NCBI GenBank assembly: GCA_030268105.1
Contig: BSDZ01000014.1
Location: forward strand, 3,477,501 to 3,541,500
Reading direction: 5' to 3'
Origin: Volvox africanus
Lineage: Eukaryota; Chlorophyta; Chlorophyceae; Chlamydomonadales; Volvocaceae
DNA: 64,000 nt
This document shows positions 12,521-25,200 of this stretch, in pieces. The notes beneath the pieces were generated by a model, which searched no databases, had not been told where the DNA came from, and worked only from the letters and a program-made list of their open reading frames with translations. Each line of letters starts with the position of its first letter. Position 1 is the stretch's first letter. The translations under genes were made by a program, and so were the position numbers.

Positions 12521-13558
12521 TGAGTGTTGCATGAAGCAGTTGCCTTCCTGACCTCGCATCCTTGGTTGAAAGTACCCTCCGAAAAGGCAGTCGTCTCCCC
12601 AAACGGCCTCCTTCAGGAGATCGGTAAGATTGTCACGCGATTGCTCGGAGACAAGGGCTGAGCTGCGAAGATCCTCTGATACGCAGCGCTTCCATACCTA
12701 TACAAATTATTAAGCTAGATTTTGTATTATTTCCTGTGTGTATTAAAGCGCAAGTGGCTGTGCAGCAGCGTCTGGGAAAAACTTTGGGCATTTTAAATCC
12801 GCTTACAATAGTATTTCAATCTAATTGTGAAATTACAAAAGTTCTTTGAGCCGGTCGGGACATTGCAAAATTCAATCATTGAGTAGGTGATTCTTCCATT
12901 GCAGCGGTGGAGCAAAAGATGATTACGCTAGATGATCACGCTAGATGATCCCTAAGATCATCACGCCCGAGAAATCGGTAATGCTGACAGTTCCTCCGAT
13001 CATAGCTCAATACATTGGAAAAGATGAATTCGAAAACGACAGTCAGTGCTACCACGATGTAGCCACCATCTCGATCCCATGTCGTGGTTGAGACCTACGT
13101 GATTGGGGACGTGCGATAGACAGGCATTCAACACGCAATCAAAATCCCGTCCTTGTCCTGTTATGCAATTCCTCGAAACCTTACGATGAGGTATATTCTA
13201 GAGGAATTGCTTTTGCCTGCAGATGAGGTAAGCAATTGAATCTCCAGGGGTTGCCGTGAATGGCTCCTAAACAGGAAAGCACTTTAAAATTGGGCAGACA
13301 AATAGTATCTTACATATACATATATTATCGTCACTGCTTGCCAAGGTTATCATTGGTTTCCCTCAATATACCGGGAGCCGTGGCACAGGCTGCGTGTCCG
13401 CTGCCAGTCTTGATAACTTATGCATTTAACATGTTTCAATTATCGTTATCCATGGTTTGCACACAGCAATATGGCAATCGGCTCCACAACTCACACAGAA
13501 CGACTCGATAGATGAGCGATGTGATATTTACCGGAATATCGCCGGATTTCAATGAAAC
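12521..13558. other. Intergenic region upstream of the Orai gene
   Basis: No gene recognised. A short direct repeat (gctagatgatc, twice at about 12926-12950) is the only local structure noticed. The 3' part should hold the Orai promoter and 5' UTR. Confidence 0.4.
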
Positions 13559-16500
13559 ATGGCTCAAGCCGTCGAAACATTGCTGAGTGGGTGGGAAACG
13601 TCATGCTCACGGGCGTTCAGAGAGGAGCAGCGTTGTTGGCGGAGCGAAGATCTTGCATGGAGGACTCTCATGCGAAAACATGAAGATTTTAAAGTTGGCC
13701 AGAGGTAAAAAGTTTATTTTAGAATATGTGAATGTCAGTTATGCCGGTCAGAAGCCTATTATCAGTTTGCCGGTGTAACTTTTTTAGGGGACTCTTTCGC
13801 CAATGGCGAGCATACAACGTCGAGCGGCAGGTACTGAGCAACTGTCGTGCTCTTTGGGATCGTCACGTACAGAAAAACCGGAGGGATGTAGACGAGGCCG
13901 TCGAGATGCTTAAGTGCCTCGCGCAGCTAGGCGCCCTTATAGCCGGCTTCGCGGTCAGCGCCTTTTACGACTTCCAGTACACGGCCTCGTCGGATAACCC
14001 AGTCCTTCCGTTCTTCGGAATCGCGACGGCGTTGACGGTGCGTGTCTGTACGATCCCCAACCTATGTGTAGCTGTACGAAATCCCAATTCCGAGGTGATC
14101 AATGCATGGTCAATATGCCATGACGCTCGATTTGTTCGTCTGCCCTTTTGCCATCCATGTCATCAATTCTGTTTCATATGCAAAACTGGGATGTTCACTA
14201 GTTTGCAACAGAGCGCCAAGCGGACAGGTTGCCTCTCACCACACATGAGAGGGAAATGACAGCTATAAGTGTGAGCTCGCTTCTAATCAGATGAAGCGCT
14301 CGAGGTTGAAATGCTATCGTACCAGTTATATTTCTCACCTGGCAGCGTTTTCCCCCATAACCACCAGTCACGTTTTCGTAGTAATGAGAGACGCCATCGG
14401 ACCAACGCCTTGCAGGTCGGCGTCGAGCTTAACAGCTGCGTCCTGTGCACTCTGTTGCTAAGCAGCGTCGTCAGGATCGGGAAGAGGTAGAGTGCACCTA
14501 GGAGACAGGGCAGATGTGAGAGAGCCCACATGTGCAAGATGCATATATCGGGGTTGAGGGGGAGATTGAGTGGGGAGGTGAGTCGAACAAACGAGGCATG
14601 ATACCGCTGTAGACGCTGCTCTAACGCATGACTAACAGCGATGGTGGAGGACGACGTCTAGCTAGGGATGGGGGAGGTGGGGGGGGATTTGACGGCTTAG
14701 GTAAGCGAGGGGGGGGGTAGAGGAAAGGATGGGCCTTCAGGACCCCACGCTGGCATGGAGGCGGGCGGACAGGGACTCTCGGTGGCGCGGCCGCCGTTAG
14801 GAGGGCCTGACAGACAGAGGGCGGCAAGTGACTGTCCCGATAAGCGCCTGCAGAGCCATATGCACATCGCAGCGTGCCAGCAGCTTTTGGCATCAGCTGC
14901 TGGCATACTTACTTGATGTGGAACGGCGCACATCTGGCCTCACCACATACGACTTCACCACATATGTAAGAAGCAAACACAACCGAACGCTGCCGATAAA
15001 ACGCGCGTGATCCTACCTACCTACCTGCTATGAGAAGTTAGGGCCACCGCAGCCATTGCCTCTCCTTTTTGTGTTGCCGCCGCAACGTGTGCACGGTGTC
15101 TCCCATGCATCCCGGACCGCAGCTATATCACAGAAGAGGAGGAAGCAGAGTACTTGTGGCGGCTGAGGAACTGGACGGCTTGCTACATGTAAGCGATCCC
15201 CTACAATGCGAGCAACCTTGGCTGAGCCTGAGCGCCCAGCTCTCCTTCCATGCTTCTCCTCTCCTATTCCCACTTTCCGCTTTTATTCGCCGGTTTCACA
15301 GCCCTAGTCGGCTTTCCCCCGGTGTTGCTGTTGGACGGCTGCTAAGCTGCCTCACGGATTCGTCAGTGGTCGTTCCCTCATAGCCCTGGTGCTTTCGGGA
15401 ATCATGGATGGAGTCCTCATGCTTGAGCGCACATGATGTAAAGCGACGTCTTAGGCGACGTCTCAAGCGATGTCTTTAGTGATCTCAACACGGACTGCTT
15501 AAGGCTGCTCAAGGACTATGATTCATGTAAACGTGTCGTGATTACGTTCACTTCCGATATTCATTGCGTGCCCATCATCGACAAAGCCTCAGTCTGTGGA
15601 AAAACGTTTTCATCCATGAATTGCCAGTATTGCCTGCCATACATCCCGCCTTCCTTCACTGAGATTTGGTTGTGTGTTTCGGTGTATTGCTTGAAAATTC
15701 CTTGCCTACTTCCGAACGCCCTGGGGCCACCTGCCTGGCGGGCTACAGGGAGACCGAGTCTAGCACCTCCAGCGTGACGGCTCCGCCACCCCCGCCAGCT
15801 CCGCGCCGCGACTTCCAGCGCCACTGGGATTCCCGCTGCGAGGGCCTCTGGCGCACTGCCCTGGCGCTGTTCCTGTCAGGTACCTGGTACTCGTCAGCTA
15901 CCGGGAGACGCACCCTACGGATGAGGTGGCTGTCGGGCGGGTGTGGATGAGAGCATTCAGTGCAGGGCATACCGCAGATCGGTGGCCTTGACCCTCTCAC
16001 AGGGTACAGGGCTATTGGGAGCCTCTTAGCATTTCACAGCCTGCTCCGGTAATAGCCCGAGTGTTCGTCAGCTGTCCTCGGCGCATTCTTCCTCGGGCCC
16101 TATGGTCGTCAACAATCCGCCGGTGTTCCTGATACGGCCAGCTCCCTGCGACCGATGCCTCCCTGGTCCACGAATCCTTGACCCGAGTTCACACCCTTCC
16201 CGAGCTCATAATTACAATAATTACAATAATTACAATAATTACAATAATTATATTATATTATATTATATTATATTATATTATATTATATTATATTATATTA
16301 TATTATATTATATTATATTATATTATATTATATTATATTATATTATATTATATTATATTATATTATATTATATTATATTATATTATATTATATTATACTA
16401 TACTATACTATACTATACTATACTATACTATACTATACTATATTATACTATACTATATTATTTTGTTTTGTTTTGTTTTTACTATTCCCCAAGTTCATAT

Positions 16501-17959
16501 CGGCCGGCAGTGCGCCAGGCGGATGAAAGGTCATAAACTCTGTAATAAATTGTAAATATCAGGTGTCACCGTGTAAACATTTAAGTATAAACTCCGCAGT
16601 CAGCTCCACCCAGCCTTTACCATGTAGCCTTAATCCCCCGAGGAATACTTGCCTCCGCCGCGGTGTTCCCCAGGCATCCCCACGTTCTTTGCAGTTATGG
16701 GTCTGGCAGGTTACCTCAAGTTCCTTTCTTCACCCTCCACTGTCATCATCACCGCAGTGCTCATGTCGGCCGCGTTTGTGTACACGGTAAGACTGATTAC
16801 GAGGGGTGGGTTTACGGCGCTCTAAGGCTGTCGGTGGGGCCCCACTGCAGCAACGGTCTCTCGGGAGGTCTCAGGGTTTAGAGGGCGAAAGGGAGTCGCC
16901 ATCATTCTAGACCGTTAACGGTTTTAAATATGTTGAAATGTGCAAAACTGCCTGAATTTGTTAGCACCAAAACTGGTATTTTTCTGTTGGCTAATAGTTG
17001 GTAATTTTATGTCTGCAAGCTTCGCAATGGGATGAAGGCTCCCGAGGGAGTTACTGTGAGCCAACTGGGTCCCATTGCCCAATCCAACATATATATCCAA
17101 ATGAATAGTAAATATCCTGGTAGACTGGCAACACACTGGGGTATGTGAGGTCAAGGCCTTTTCGCGCGGGACGCCTTTACCTGATAGCCATATGTGTTCG
17201 TGTCTGATGTCAGACCTCCACGCTTATGGCCCCCCGCTCTTGATTGTGCCATGCAGGTGGTGCTGAGTGCGGACTGGGCCAAGGCGCTGTTGGTGGGCCA
17301 CTCCGCCCGTTCGACACCTCTGGACTGGCAGGTGGGGGCAAGGGACTTGTGAGCTTGAGGGGTTCTGGGTCCGGATAAGGGATGGCAAAACCCCGGTTGG
17401 ATGGCAGAACTGCGGTTTCAGCAAAGGGCCGGGAGATATACCCGGAGAGGTACGGCGGGTCGGGTTCGGGTTGATGTAGGTTGGTAACATCCGCATACCA
17501 AAGACAGGCCCAGGTGCGTTCTTTCTTCCCGCGCCGAAAAAGACCTTGGAAACCGAGATGTCATTGTGCCTAATGTCTCCAATGGTAAGTGAGGAGTTAT
17601 CATATGGTGATATGGGCCCGGCACAGGCTGGAGGCTGGTGGAATTCCCCGGAGCCGGCCGTGTCCCTCAGCACTGCCGCACCTTCGCCATTCGGATTTCA
17701 CCGCCCACCGGACAAGGACAGTATGTGGCCACCGTCAGCCGATCCGCAGCGGCCGTACGGTCGTACCATAGAGGAACTGCCGTACCCGGCAATCCTGGGG
17801 CTACAGCCCTGGCCGGGGTCGGGACCGGCTCTTGCGCGTGGGATGTCAGTCACGACCGATGCTGAGCCAGACTTAACGGCGGGAGCCACATCGCCCAGGC
17901 CAGGCGCAGGTACGGTGTTAAGACCTGAAGGTGCAACCGCTGTTGCAACCGAGTCTTGA
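13559..17959 (+). CDS. ORAI: Orai/CRAC-type calcium channel
   Basis: Supported exons: 13559..13704, 13788..14037, 14416..14486, 15123..15188, about 15367..15412 (unresolved), 15749..15879, 16674..16786, 17257..17331, 17627..17959. All junctions except those of the fifth exon keep phase. The first exon begins with ATG directly after an in-frame TGA. Residues ~75-113 are the Orai signature: a basic segment with a DVDEA helix, then TM1 AQLGALIAGFAVSAFYDFQ. Exons 2-3 give TM2 (IATALTVGVELNSCVLCTLL), exon 4 an acidic loop (EEEEAEYLWRLRNW), and 15749-16786 the next hydrophobic helices. The C-terminus is Pro/Ser-rich. Orai forms the store-operated plasma-membrane calcium pore in animals; homologues are known from green algae and early land plants. 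Aligned by eye, human E106 is Asp (D110), R91 is Gln (Q95), K87 is Lys (K91) and H134 is Glu (E136). The TM3 exon cannot be closed with a canonical donor in phase, so a GC-AG intron, missed exon, sequence error or pseudogene remains possible. Confidence 0.8.
16208..16480. repeat. Compound AT-rich microsatellite in an Orai intron
   Basis: Successive arrays: AATTACAAT-type 9-mers (about 16210-16250), TATTA pentamers (about 16250-16396), TATAC pentamers (about 16396-16457) and TTTTG pentamers (about 16459-16480). All lie in the intron between the exons ending at 15879 and starting at 16674. The adjacent units differ by few bases, so each array probably arose by drift from its neighbour. The Tyr/Ile-rich open frames across it are artefacts of the repeat. 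Confidence 0.95.
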
Positions 17960-20921
17960 AAGGAAGTTTCGGAGCCGGAGCGCAGACACGGTAATGGCGC
18001 TGGCAGCGGTAGTGCGGCCGGTATCTATTGTGCGCCAATCCTGCGGAATCAGGAGAGCTCAGATCCTGTGGGCCATTGGGGCTATTGATGTAGATTTACG
18101 TGCCGAGTGCTGTGACGAGGAGGAACTACAATCGGCCGAACAACGGGTTTTAGAGACCCGTAATTCCACTTCCCTTTGCATCTGCTGTGAGTATATAAAG
18201 GTAATGCTCCAGAAAGCAAGTATCCAGTTGAGGGGAAGCACGCACACGCATGGACGTGGGGTTGATGGCGGCGGTTATGCACTGTCATGAACGCGTCGAG
18301 AAACTTCAGCTTCAGCTTCAGCTTCATGCAGCTGTTGCAAGTTCGTTGCCACCTTGGCGAGTGTCGTATCGTCCTCCGGGAGATGCGTGGATAGATTTCC
18401 TTGCAGTACGACGGTTAGTTCGTGAGCGGAGAAGAATAATGACCCCACATCCGAGAGCCAGGGCTTCACCCGGCTATTCATGGCCATTGCCTTGAAGGGT
18501 TACTCTAGCCACTTGGATGCCAGGTTATCCCGGAGTGACATCCAAGGAGTAACTAGACTTCGGAAGTAGACGCGCGAATGTAACGGATGAAAATCATACG
18601 GGGCTGTACGTTTCTATGATATGGTATGCCGAGGAACATGGTGATCTTATGCGCCCTACTGTCACGACGTATTTGCCGTACTGTCACGATGCTAAGGCAC
18701 CTAGTCGTGTTTCTTACGGAACGATTTTGTATCATGACATTGTGCTGGGTCAGGTAGTTGTGCCGAACAGATAGCGCAATCTTGGGTTGGGCAAAGAACT
18801 GAGTCGGGTTGGATCCGGCCCTTTAGCTGTCGCGCATACGCTAGGTAGCGGGCAGGATACCTCCCTCGGTTTGCAGATCACACCCCTCATCACATCAGCA
18901 TGTGTGAAAAGTAGGAGCTTAACACTCGATGCCATGGAGTTCCATTGATTGACGATGTTTTAACCTTCACATCACACGGCTTTTGGGTTCTTGCGTTTCC
19001 TTCGCCAGCTGCTTATCGTAACGAGATTTTGAGCTGCACTGCTGGTAGAATAATGGTACATTGTTCGCTTTGGGTCACACAACTTCAAGAGCAAATAAGG
19101 TTTTCCACAAAAGTTCGGCCGCTTTATTTTACCATCGGTCGGGGGCGACTAAGAAAGGTTCGCTGGCGATAATGATGTCCACTGCTTTGCGGTAATGGCA
19201 CAATTAAGTCTGGTAAACCTGCACGATCGTATATGACCCTAGATACGCGGTGGTACACTGCTACGGCAGCTGCTGCTGGCCACTCCATCCTGGCACATCA
19301 AGCAGGACCATTTGTACTGCCGTACAAAATGATAATTACTTCTCACCACTGGCCAGTAAACTGACTCGGTGTGCGCACAACTATTTCGATTTTCATCACA
19401 TCTGTGTGTCGCATACAACTGATTGTTTATTTTTGGGCCCCGGGCCGTAGCGTCCCAAGTGGTGGCCCCTCTTCGTGTCTGATACTAAGGGGACCTGTCC
19501 CACCCTCCCAGCGTCCCAGGTCACCTTCTGTCTGTAGCTCCGCAAACGCGCAGGCATAGGTACATAAGTGGGTATAAGTGCGTATGAAGGCTTGATCAGC
19601 TGAGAGGCCAACCGGAAGCCCAGCCGGTTCCAGCAGCGCAACAGGTGTGTCCGTGTGGCCGCCACGGCTATATGTGTTTTATGTGTGCGCTTCATGATGG
19701 TGTGCTCAGGCGTAAGGGGTCACAAGAGAGGAAGTGCACATATGCTACCCGTGCACAGCTTGTATTGCGTTTCGTTGGCCAGCGTGCAGCAACGCAGCGA
19801 TGAACATGAAGGAAGGCGGGGACATGTGCGTGGGCCCCGAGGGGGGGGGATAAAGGGAGGTAGAAGCCACCAACACGCGGGTGTTTGCGGGTTGGTGTCA
19901 AGCGGGTTGCAGCGAACCAGTGGCGTGATGAGAGCATACCTATTATGTATATGCTCTCATGCTGTGATGTATGCATAGCCGCACCTGGTGGTAGGATTAG
20001 CACTTTTTTTGGCGATAGGAACTACTGTTGCGGTGAGAGAAGACTTTTCAGCCACGGCCCAAGCCTCACATCTTCAAATCTGGAGATTGTTCCTTACAAG
20101 GAAGACCTGTCCAATACTTGGTTTCGGACCTGGACTACACTGGGGCCTCAGGACTCGGGGACTTAGTCTGCTCGGTGGGTCTTCAAATCTGCCCAGCCAC
20201 TTCACTCACTGGCGGCGTCGGCACGCTGAGCTATCACGGTACCGTTTCCCTGGGCCGCTGAGCAGCGGCCTTTACCACCATAACCTACTATAACTAGCAA
20301 CAATCCAGCAGACAGCACTCGGTGTGGACGTATATAGCCGAAAAGCGCTCACGACCCAAATGTCTCTTATTCATCTCATTCAAACTCCTGGTGCTACGAG
20401 ATGGAAAAATCGGCCTGCTTTTGCTTAAATATATTTATTTTGCCAATGACCAACTACATGGAACGCTAATGCTGGTGCTCAAGGAGAACCAAGCGATGCG
20501 GCAAAGTTCTCTGCCAGAACACAGCAATCCCTCCTACGACAACAGCAAAGAACGGGGCGGGGGGCTTCTATCACACGTTGTATCCCCATTATGTCCATTT
20601 GTGACTGACGAGCGCGCGTGCGCCCGCTTCTACCTCCCTTCCCTTTCCCCCCAATACACACACATATATACATGTAATGAATACAGACGTGCACTCCGTC
20701 CGCAACACGCAGAACCTAAACACACGTACGTAAAATGAACTGCACAGCTTCTGCACCGCTTCAGTCCGTGAAGCAGAACAAATACACGTATATATGTAAG
20801 TATAAGGCCCCTCAGCAATCGCGCAGCCCAATTTTAGCATCCCCAGAGAGCATCGGGCCCGGCTAAGCCACCTCGTACTGAAGGAGCTCAGGTACGAGCT
20901 GTTCCTGTTTCTGTTTCTTGT

Positions 20922-21242
20922 GTGGCGGACGAACAGTGGGAGGTCATGGAGAGGGAGCTCACGGAATCAACAAATCGACACGAACGAGGACGACAAACGA
21001 GCACGACAAATGAGCACGTGCGTGCAATGGAGGACAGCATTAGCTACGGTTTCGCAGCGATGGGAGCATTGCGTCAAGAGGGGGTCACCTGCCTTAATAA
21101 GCATATTAAATCCTGCACAGCTTTTCGCCAAAGCTATCGCGGCTCAAGAGCCCTCGCGGGGATGCCGCGTGACGGGGGCGATTGGTTGTTAGGGATGATT
21201 GCCATGACGGTTATACGCATGCGCACGGAAAACATATGGTAG
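20922..21242 (+). other. Coding-like open frame, possibly a gene remnant
   Basis: An open frame of about 106 codons begins with GTG (first ATG at codon 9) and reads as a polar, Glu/Arg-rich sequence followed by a more hydrophobic end. It has no motif I recognise, no clear start context and no partner exon found by eye. It may be chance, a small gene or the remnant of a larger one. Confidence 0.2.
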
Positions 21243-21529
21243 CAGCGAGCGGCAAGTATGATTAGGTTTTCACTATTGTAAACATATGTTATACATATAC
21301 AGAAAGAAATACGATAATCGCAACAGACAATACGATATCACTGCGACATGGGGGACTTGCGGGAAGATGCCGCCGTGAAAATACCAGGATCGCAAAGGCT
21401 TCTTATGACTGATGCTAAAGGTAAATTCCTCTCGTTCCGCGTCACTGTCCTGGTCCCGTTCTACCTGTCCATATATTCACACTTTCACAGTCACCTATAT
21501 ACATGTACGGTGGTACGGCAAACGGAGCC

Positions 21530-21601
21530 GTATCACAAGGAAAAGACGCAGTGAATGGGGACACCGCATCACAAGCAGAAAACGCAGGGAATAGGGACAA
21601 A
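21530..21601 (+). repeat. 36-bp tandem duplication
   Basis: Two adjacent imperfect copies of a 36-base unit (21530-21565 and 21566-21601) share the pattern tatcacaag..gaaaa.cgcag.gaat.gggaca. A short run of ATGAC pentamers follows at about 21644-21672. Confidence 0.7.
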
Positions 21602-22212
21602 ACGCTGAAGTCCCCGGTTGTGTAAGCGACTAACGCCGCCATGACATGACATGACGTGGCATGACTGACATCACATTATGTAAAGGTCCCTTTCACACCG
21701 CGAGCAGCGGTAAACCTGGTTGGCATTGACAATCCACTATATATGAGTTATGCTCGGCCGCACGCCCTTGCGTGCAATCTTTACACACCAGCGCATGCGA
21801 TACGACACGATGCTTCTTCCCTCATTGAAGCAAAGCCCGGCCCCCGCACTGGCGGTGGCAGTGGCCGCGGAGATGCCGGCGCCGGCTGCTCGCCATTCTT
21901 CAAGGCCGTTGGGCCTAGTAACTAATGCCCACTGACAAGAGACCGTGGCTGCTGCCGCGTGCTATCAAAGATACACAGCGGCTGTGGCTGCTCACAATAC
22001 TGGCACGGGGGCGGTTGTGGCCGCAATAGTACACCTCCAGAACGCAGGTGCATCTGGAGCTGTTGTCGCCTCCACCGCCTCCACCCGTGCTGTTGCAAGG
22101 GCTCCGGCTCCAACTATCATGGCTGTGATTGGCGCATAGCGCGCGCCGACAAAGAAGGTACTTACCTTACCACCCAGCAACACCACACGAGCCAAACCAG
22201 TTGCCGCTGCCA

Positions 22213-25200
22213 TTACGGTGAGACCGCAGCTGCTGTGCCACTGCCGCTGCTGCCTGAACCAGGCAGCGGACCCATGCTCAGTCGTCGCACTCGCGTGAAG
22301 CGTGGCGAGCCGCCAATGGTGACATCCGTAGTCGGTGCCACAGTCGCTGCCGACACGGTCGACGTCAACGGCGCTGCCAGCGGTGTCAGCGGTGTCGGCA
22401 TCGTCAAGGAGGCATCAGAGGCTCGCGGCCAGCGGGTCGACGGAGCTGCTGGCGCTGATGCACGCACTCCCGCCGCAGCCCGATCTCCCAACCCGCTGCC
22501 CCCGAGACCGCCGGGGCCGAACAGAGCAACGTTCATTAGTAGGCTATCCACGCTTATGCCGTTGTCGTAGCCATCATTGATCGCGACTTGGGTTCCACCG
22601 CCACCGCCGCCACCAACCGAGTATTGGTAGTACACTGCACTAGGACCGTTGGATGAGCCGTGGCGGAGACGATACGGCGAGGCTCCCGCTCCGAGACCAA
22701 GCTCCATCCGTGGGTAGTTTCGAAGCGGGCTGTGGGGCGGGGATGCCGCGGCCGCCGGCCCCGCCCGCGATCCAACAAGTAGCGGTGTCGACACCCGCCC
22801 TCCAGAGGAGATAGCGGCATTGCCAGCACCGCCGGCAGGGCTGCCGCTGGCGCTGTATGACACCGAGCTGCGCATAGTCTGTTGGCCGGGCTGTGCAAGA
22901 TAGGTAGTTAAGGAAGAGAGCATACTGTGAAGTGAGGCGAGAAGCGGAAAAGAGATCGAGACAGCGAGTGGCAATCATACGATGAGCTAATACGTGAGCT
23001 AATCTAGAGAAGTGTTTTCCGGCCGTATTTTTGAATCTGCCGGCCACCAAACTTACACTTGATTACGTGTTAATCAGTTTATGTAGATATGAACACAGAA
23101 ATGGAGGTTGACTTCTGCTGCGTGTCATGGGTACATCTCAATAGATCCGCCCCCAACAACATTACTGGGGATGAACCAAACCATGGGTCGCGTCACGTGA
23201 CCAAATCACAAGCACATGTCCATACCTCCTCACCGCGTAATTCCTCGGAGAGAAAGACATCTGGGAAATCTCTGGTAGCACGCCAACGAGCACAGATGAG
23301 GTCGCACCCCAAGCCGCCAGCGGAGGTGATGGCGGCGCGGCCGCCACTTCATGGCCTGCAGAACCCTGCCGATGCGATGGCGACCCTTTTGCCGTCACGG
23401 CCACCGCAGCCCCGGCTGCCGCAGCCGCTGCCACCACTGCGGACGCTGAGCTGCTTGACAACGTAGCAACCTGGTTAGCTAGGCGTGTACCCACGCCGTC
23501 AGAACTCGGCCGAAGAGGATGTAATGCGGCGGCGGCGGTGGCGGTGGCGATGGTGCCGATATTTGGCAACAGCGTCGGCGGCGAATTGTGACGCGGATAG
23601 GGGTGCACTCCTACGCGGCCCAGCGGCGCCGTCGATGACTGAGAAGCCGCCATAGGGGTTGGCACTGCCACCACCGCCGCCGCCGCCGCGGTCCCAGCTG
23701 CCGCCGGTCTCGGCGACGGCAACTCCCATACGACTCTAGCAATGCTGGCAACGGCGGCGGGCTCCGCGCCGGTAATGGATCGCCGCGGTGAAGCCCATAC
23801 GGGCACGGAGGCCCCCACCGGTGGCGAAGGCGGTTGCGGCGACACAGGTACGGCATCCGCTGCCATCGGTGCCATACCTGATATCGTACTGAGACAGCTA
23901 GACGGCCATCCGCCGTTGCTACTCAACGTATTATGGGGGGTGGGCATCAAAACTGGGTTCGACGCGAGCCGCCGTCCGCCCGCATTTGAAGCTGCAGGAG
24001 CCGTCAGCGGGGGCCCCGGTGGCATCACGGTGTCCAGCAGCGCCGATTCCACGGGTCCCAGCTGTCCCGCGGTGTTGGATTCAAAGCTGGATCCGGATCT
24101 AGATACGACGGACGACACATTCTGCAGCTTCGGGCTGACCGTGCAGGCTCCGCTAGGTGTCGGAGGCTGGCTCAGGCGCAACAACGGTGCCGAATGGCTA
24201 AGAAAGTCGTCAGGTGGTGAGCCGCTGCCGCCAGCGCCTCCCTCACCAGAACCGGTGACGTCAGGCGGCTCCGCAACGCCTTGCAAAGCCACCGTACTTG
24301 TTGAGGCCCGACCTACCTCCACGCTAGCAGAAAGCGGCTGGGCCGTACCTCCGCCGACAGTTACTGAACGGCGATTCCCAACTGCGGCAGGGGGGGCGGC
24401 GGCGGCGGCGGTAGCGGTGACGGTGGAAATGCTGCTGCCGCCGGTGCCGCCATTAGTGATAACTTGAGTCGCACGACCTCCTTGCGTCGAACGACCTTGC
24501 GGCGGTGATATTGGCCCTTGCCGGTGCGGCATCCGCGGCACGGAGGTGCCGTGGATGCCCGTCGGCGGCTCTAACGTCATGAGCGTCAGCCGCTGATTGG
24601 ACGGCGCAGGTATCACACGGCAGCGTGAGGCTGGCCGTTGTTGCTGTGATTGCTGGTGCGCCAGCTGCTGCGGCCCCTGGGCCTGAACATGGCACTGGTG
24701 GTGAAAGGTTATATACTGAGTTCGGTACAGTGAACCTGAGGGGCTTCGAGGCGGCGGCGGCGGCGAAGCACTTGGCGCCGTTGCCGCGGTACCATGCGAA
24801 GCCGCCAAGACTGGCGACGCTGCCTGCGTCGGTCTGGCGTCACCGCCAGGCCCGCCGCTCACACCCTGCCGCCGGAGCTCATCCTGTTCTGCTTGCCTCT
24901 GAAGCGTCTGGATTTCCACCTCCATGCGCCCAATCTCAGACCCCAAATCGCTGAGCAGCTTGAGGGCCGTGTTCGCCATCTCCGTAACTTCCGGTGGCGG
25001 TGGCGGCACCGCTGCGGTGTGGCGGGCAGATACGCCCCGTGATCTTGCCCGCGTCAACTCCCGCGGCTGGGCTCCACGGCCTTCGAAAGCGTCCGTGGAA
25101 TTGATCTGGCCAGCCGGGGCCGCCGGTCGGATGTTGATTAGGGAAGTCAGCCGTACGGGCTGTCGCCAGTAGTAGCTGTTGCCGAAACCTGATACACAGC

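Larger units (their letters stand above)
17960..22212. other. Intergenic region with no convincing gene
   Basis: Only short open frames occur, mostly without recognisable content. The Orai 3' UTR must start here and the 3' UTR of the large minus-strand gene must end here; a minus-strand TGTAA at 21779-21783 is a possible signal for the latter. One plus-strand frame at 20922-21242 and a 36-bp tandem duplication at 21530-21601 are listed separately. Confidence 0.4.

Noticed and set aside
16102..16555. Tyr/Ile repeat proteins
   Set aside because: They are artefacts of the pentanucleotide microsatellite in an Orai intron.
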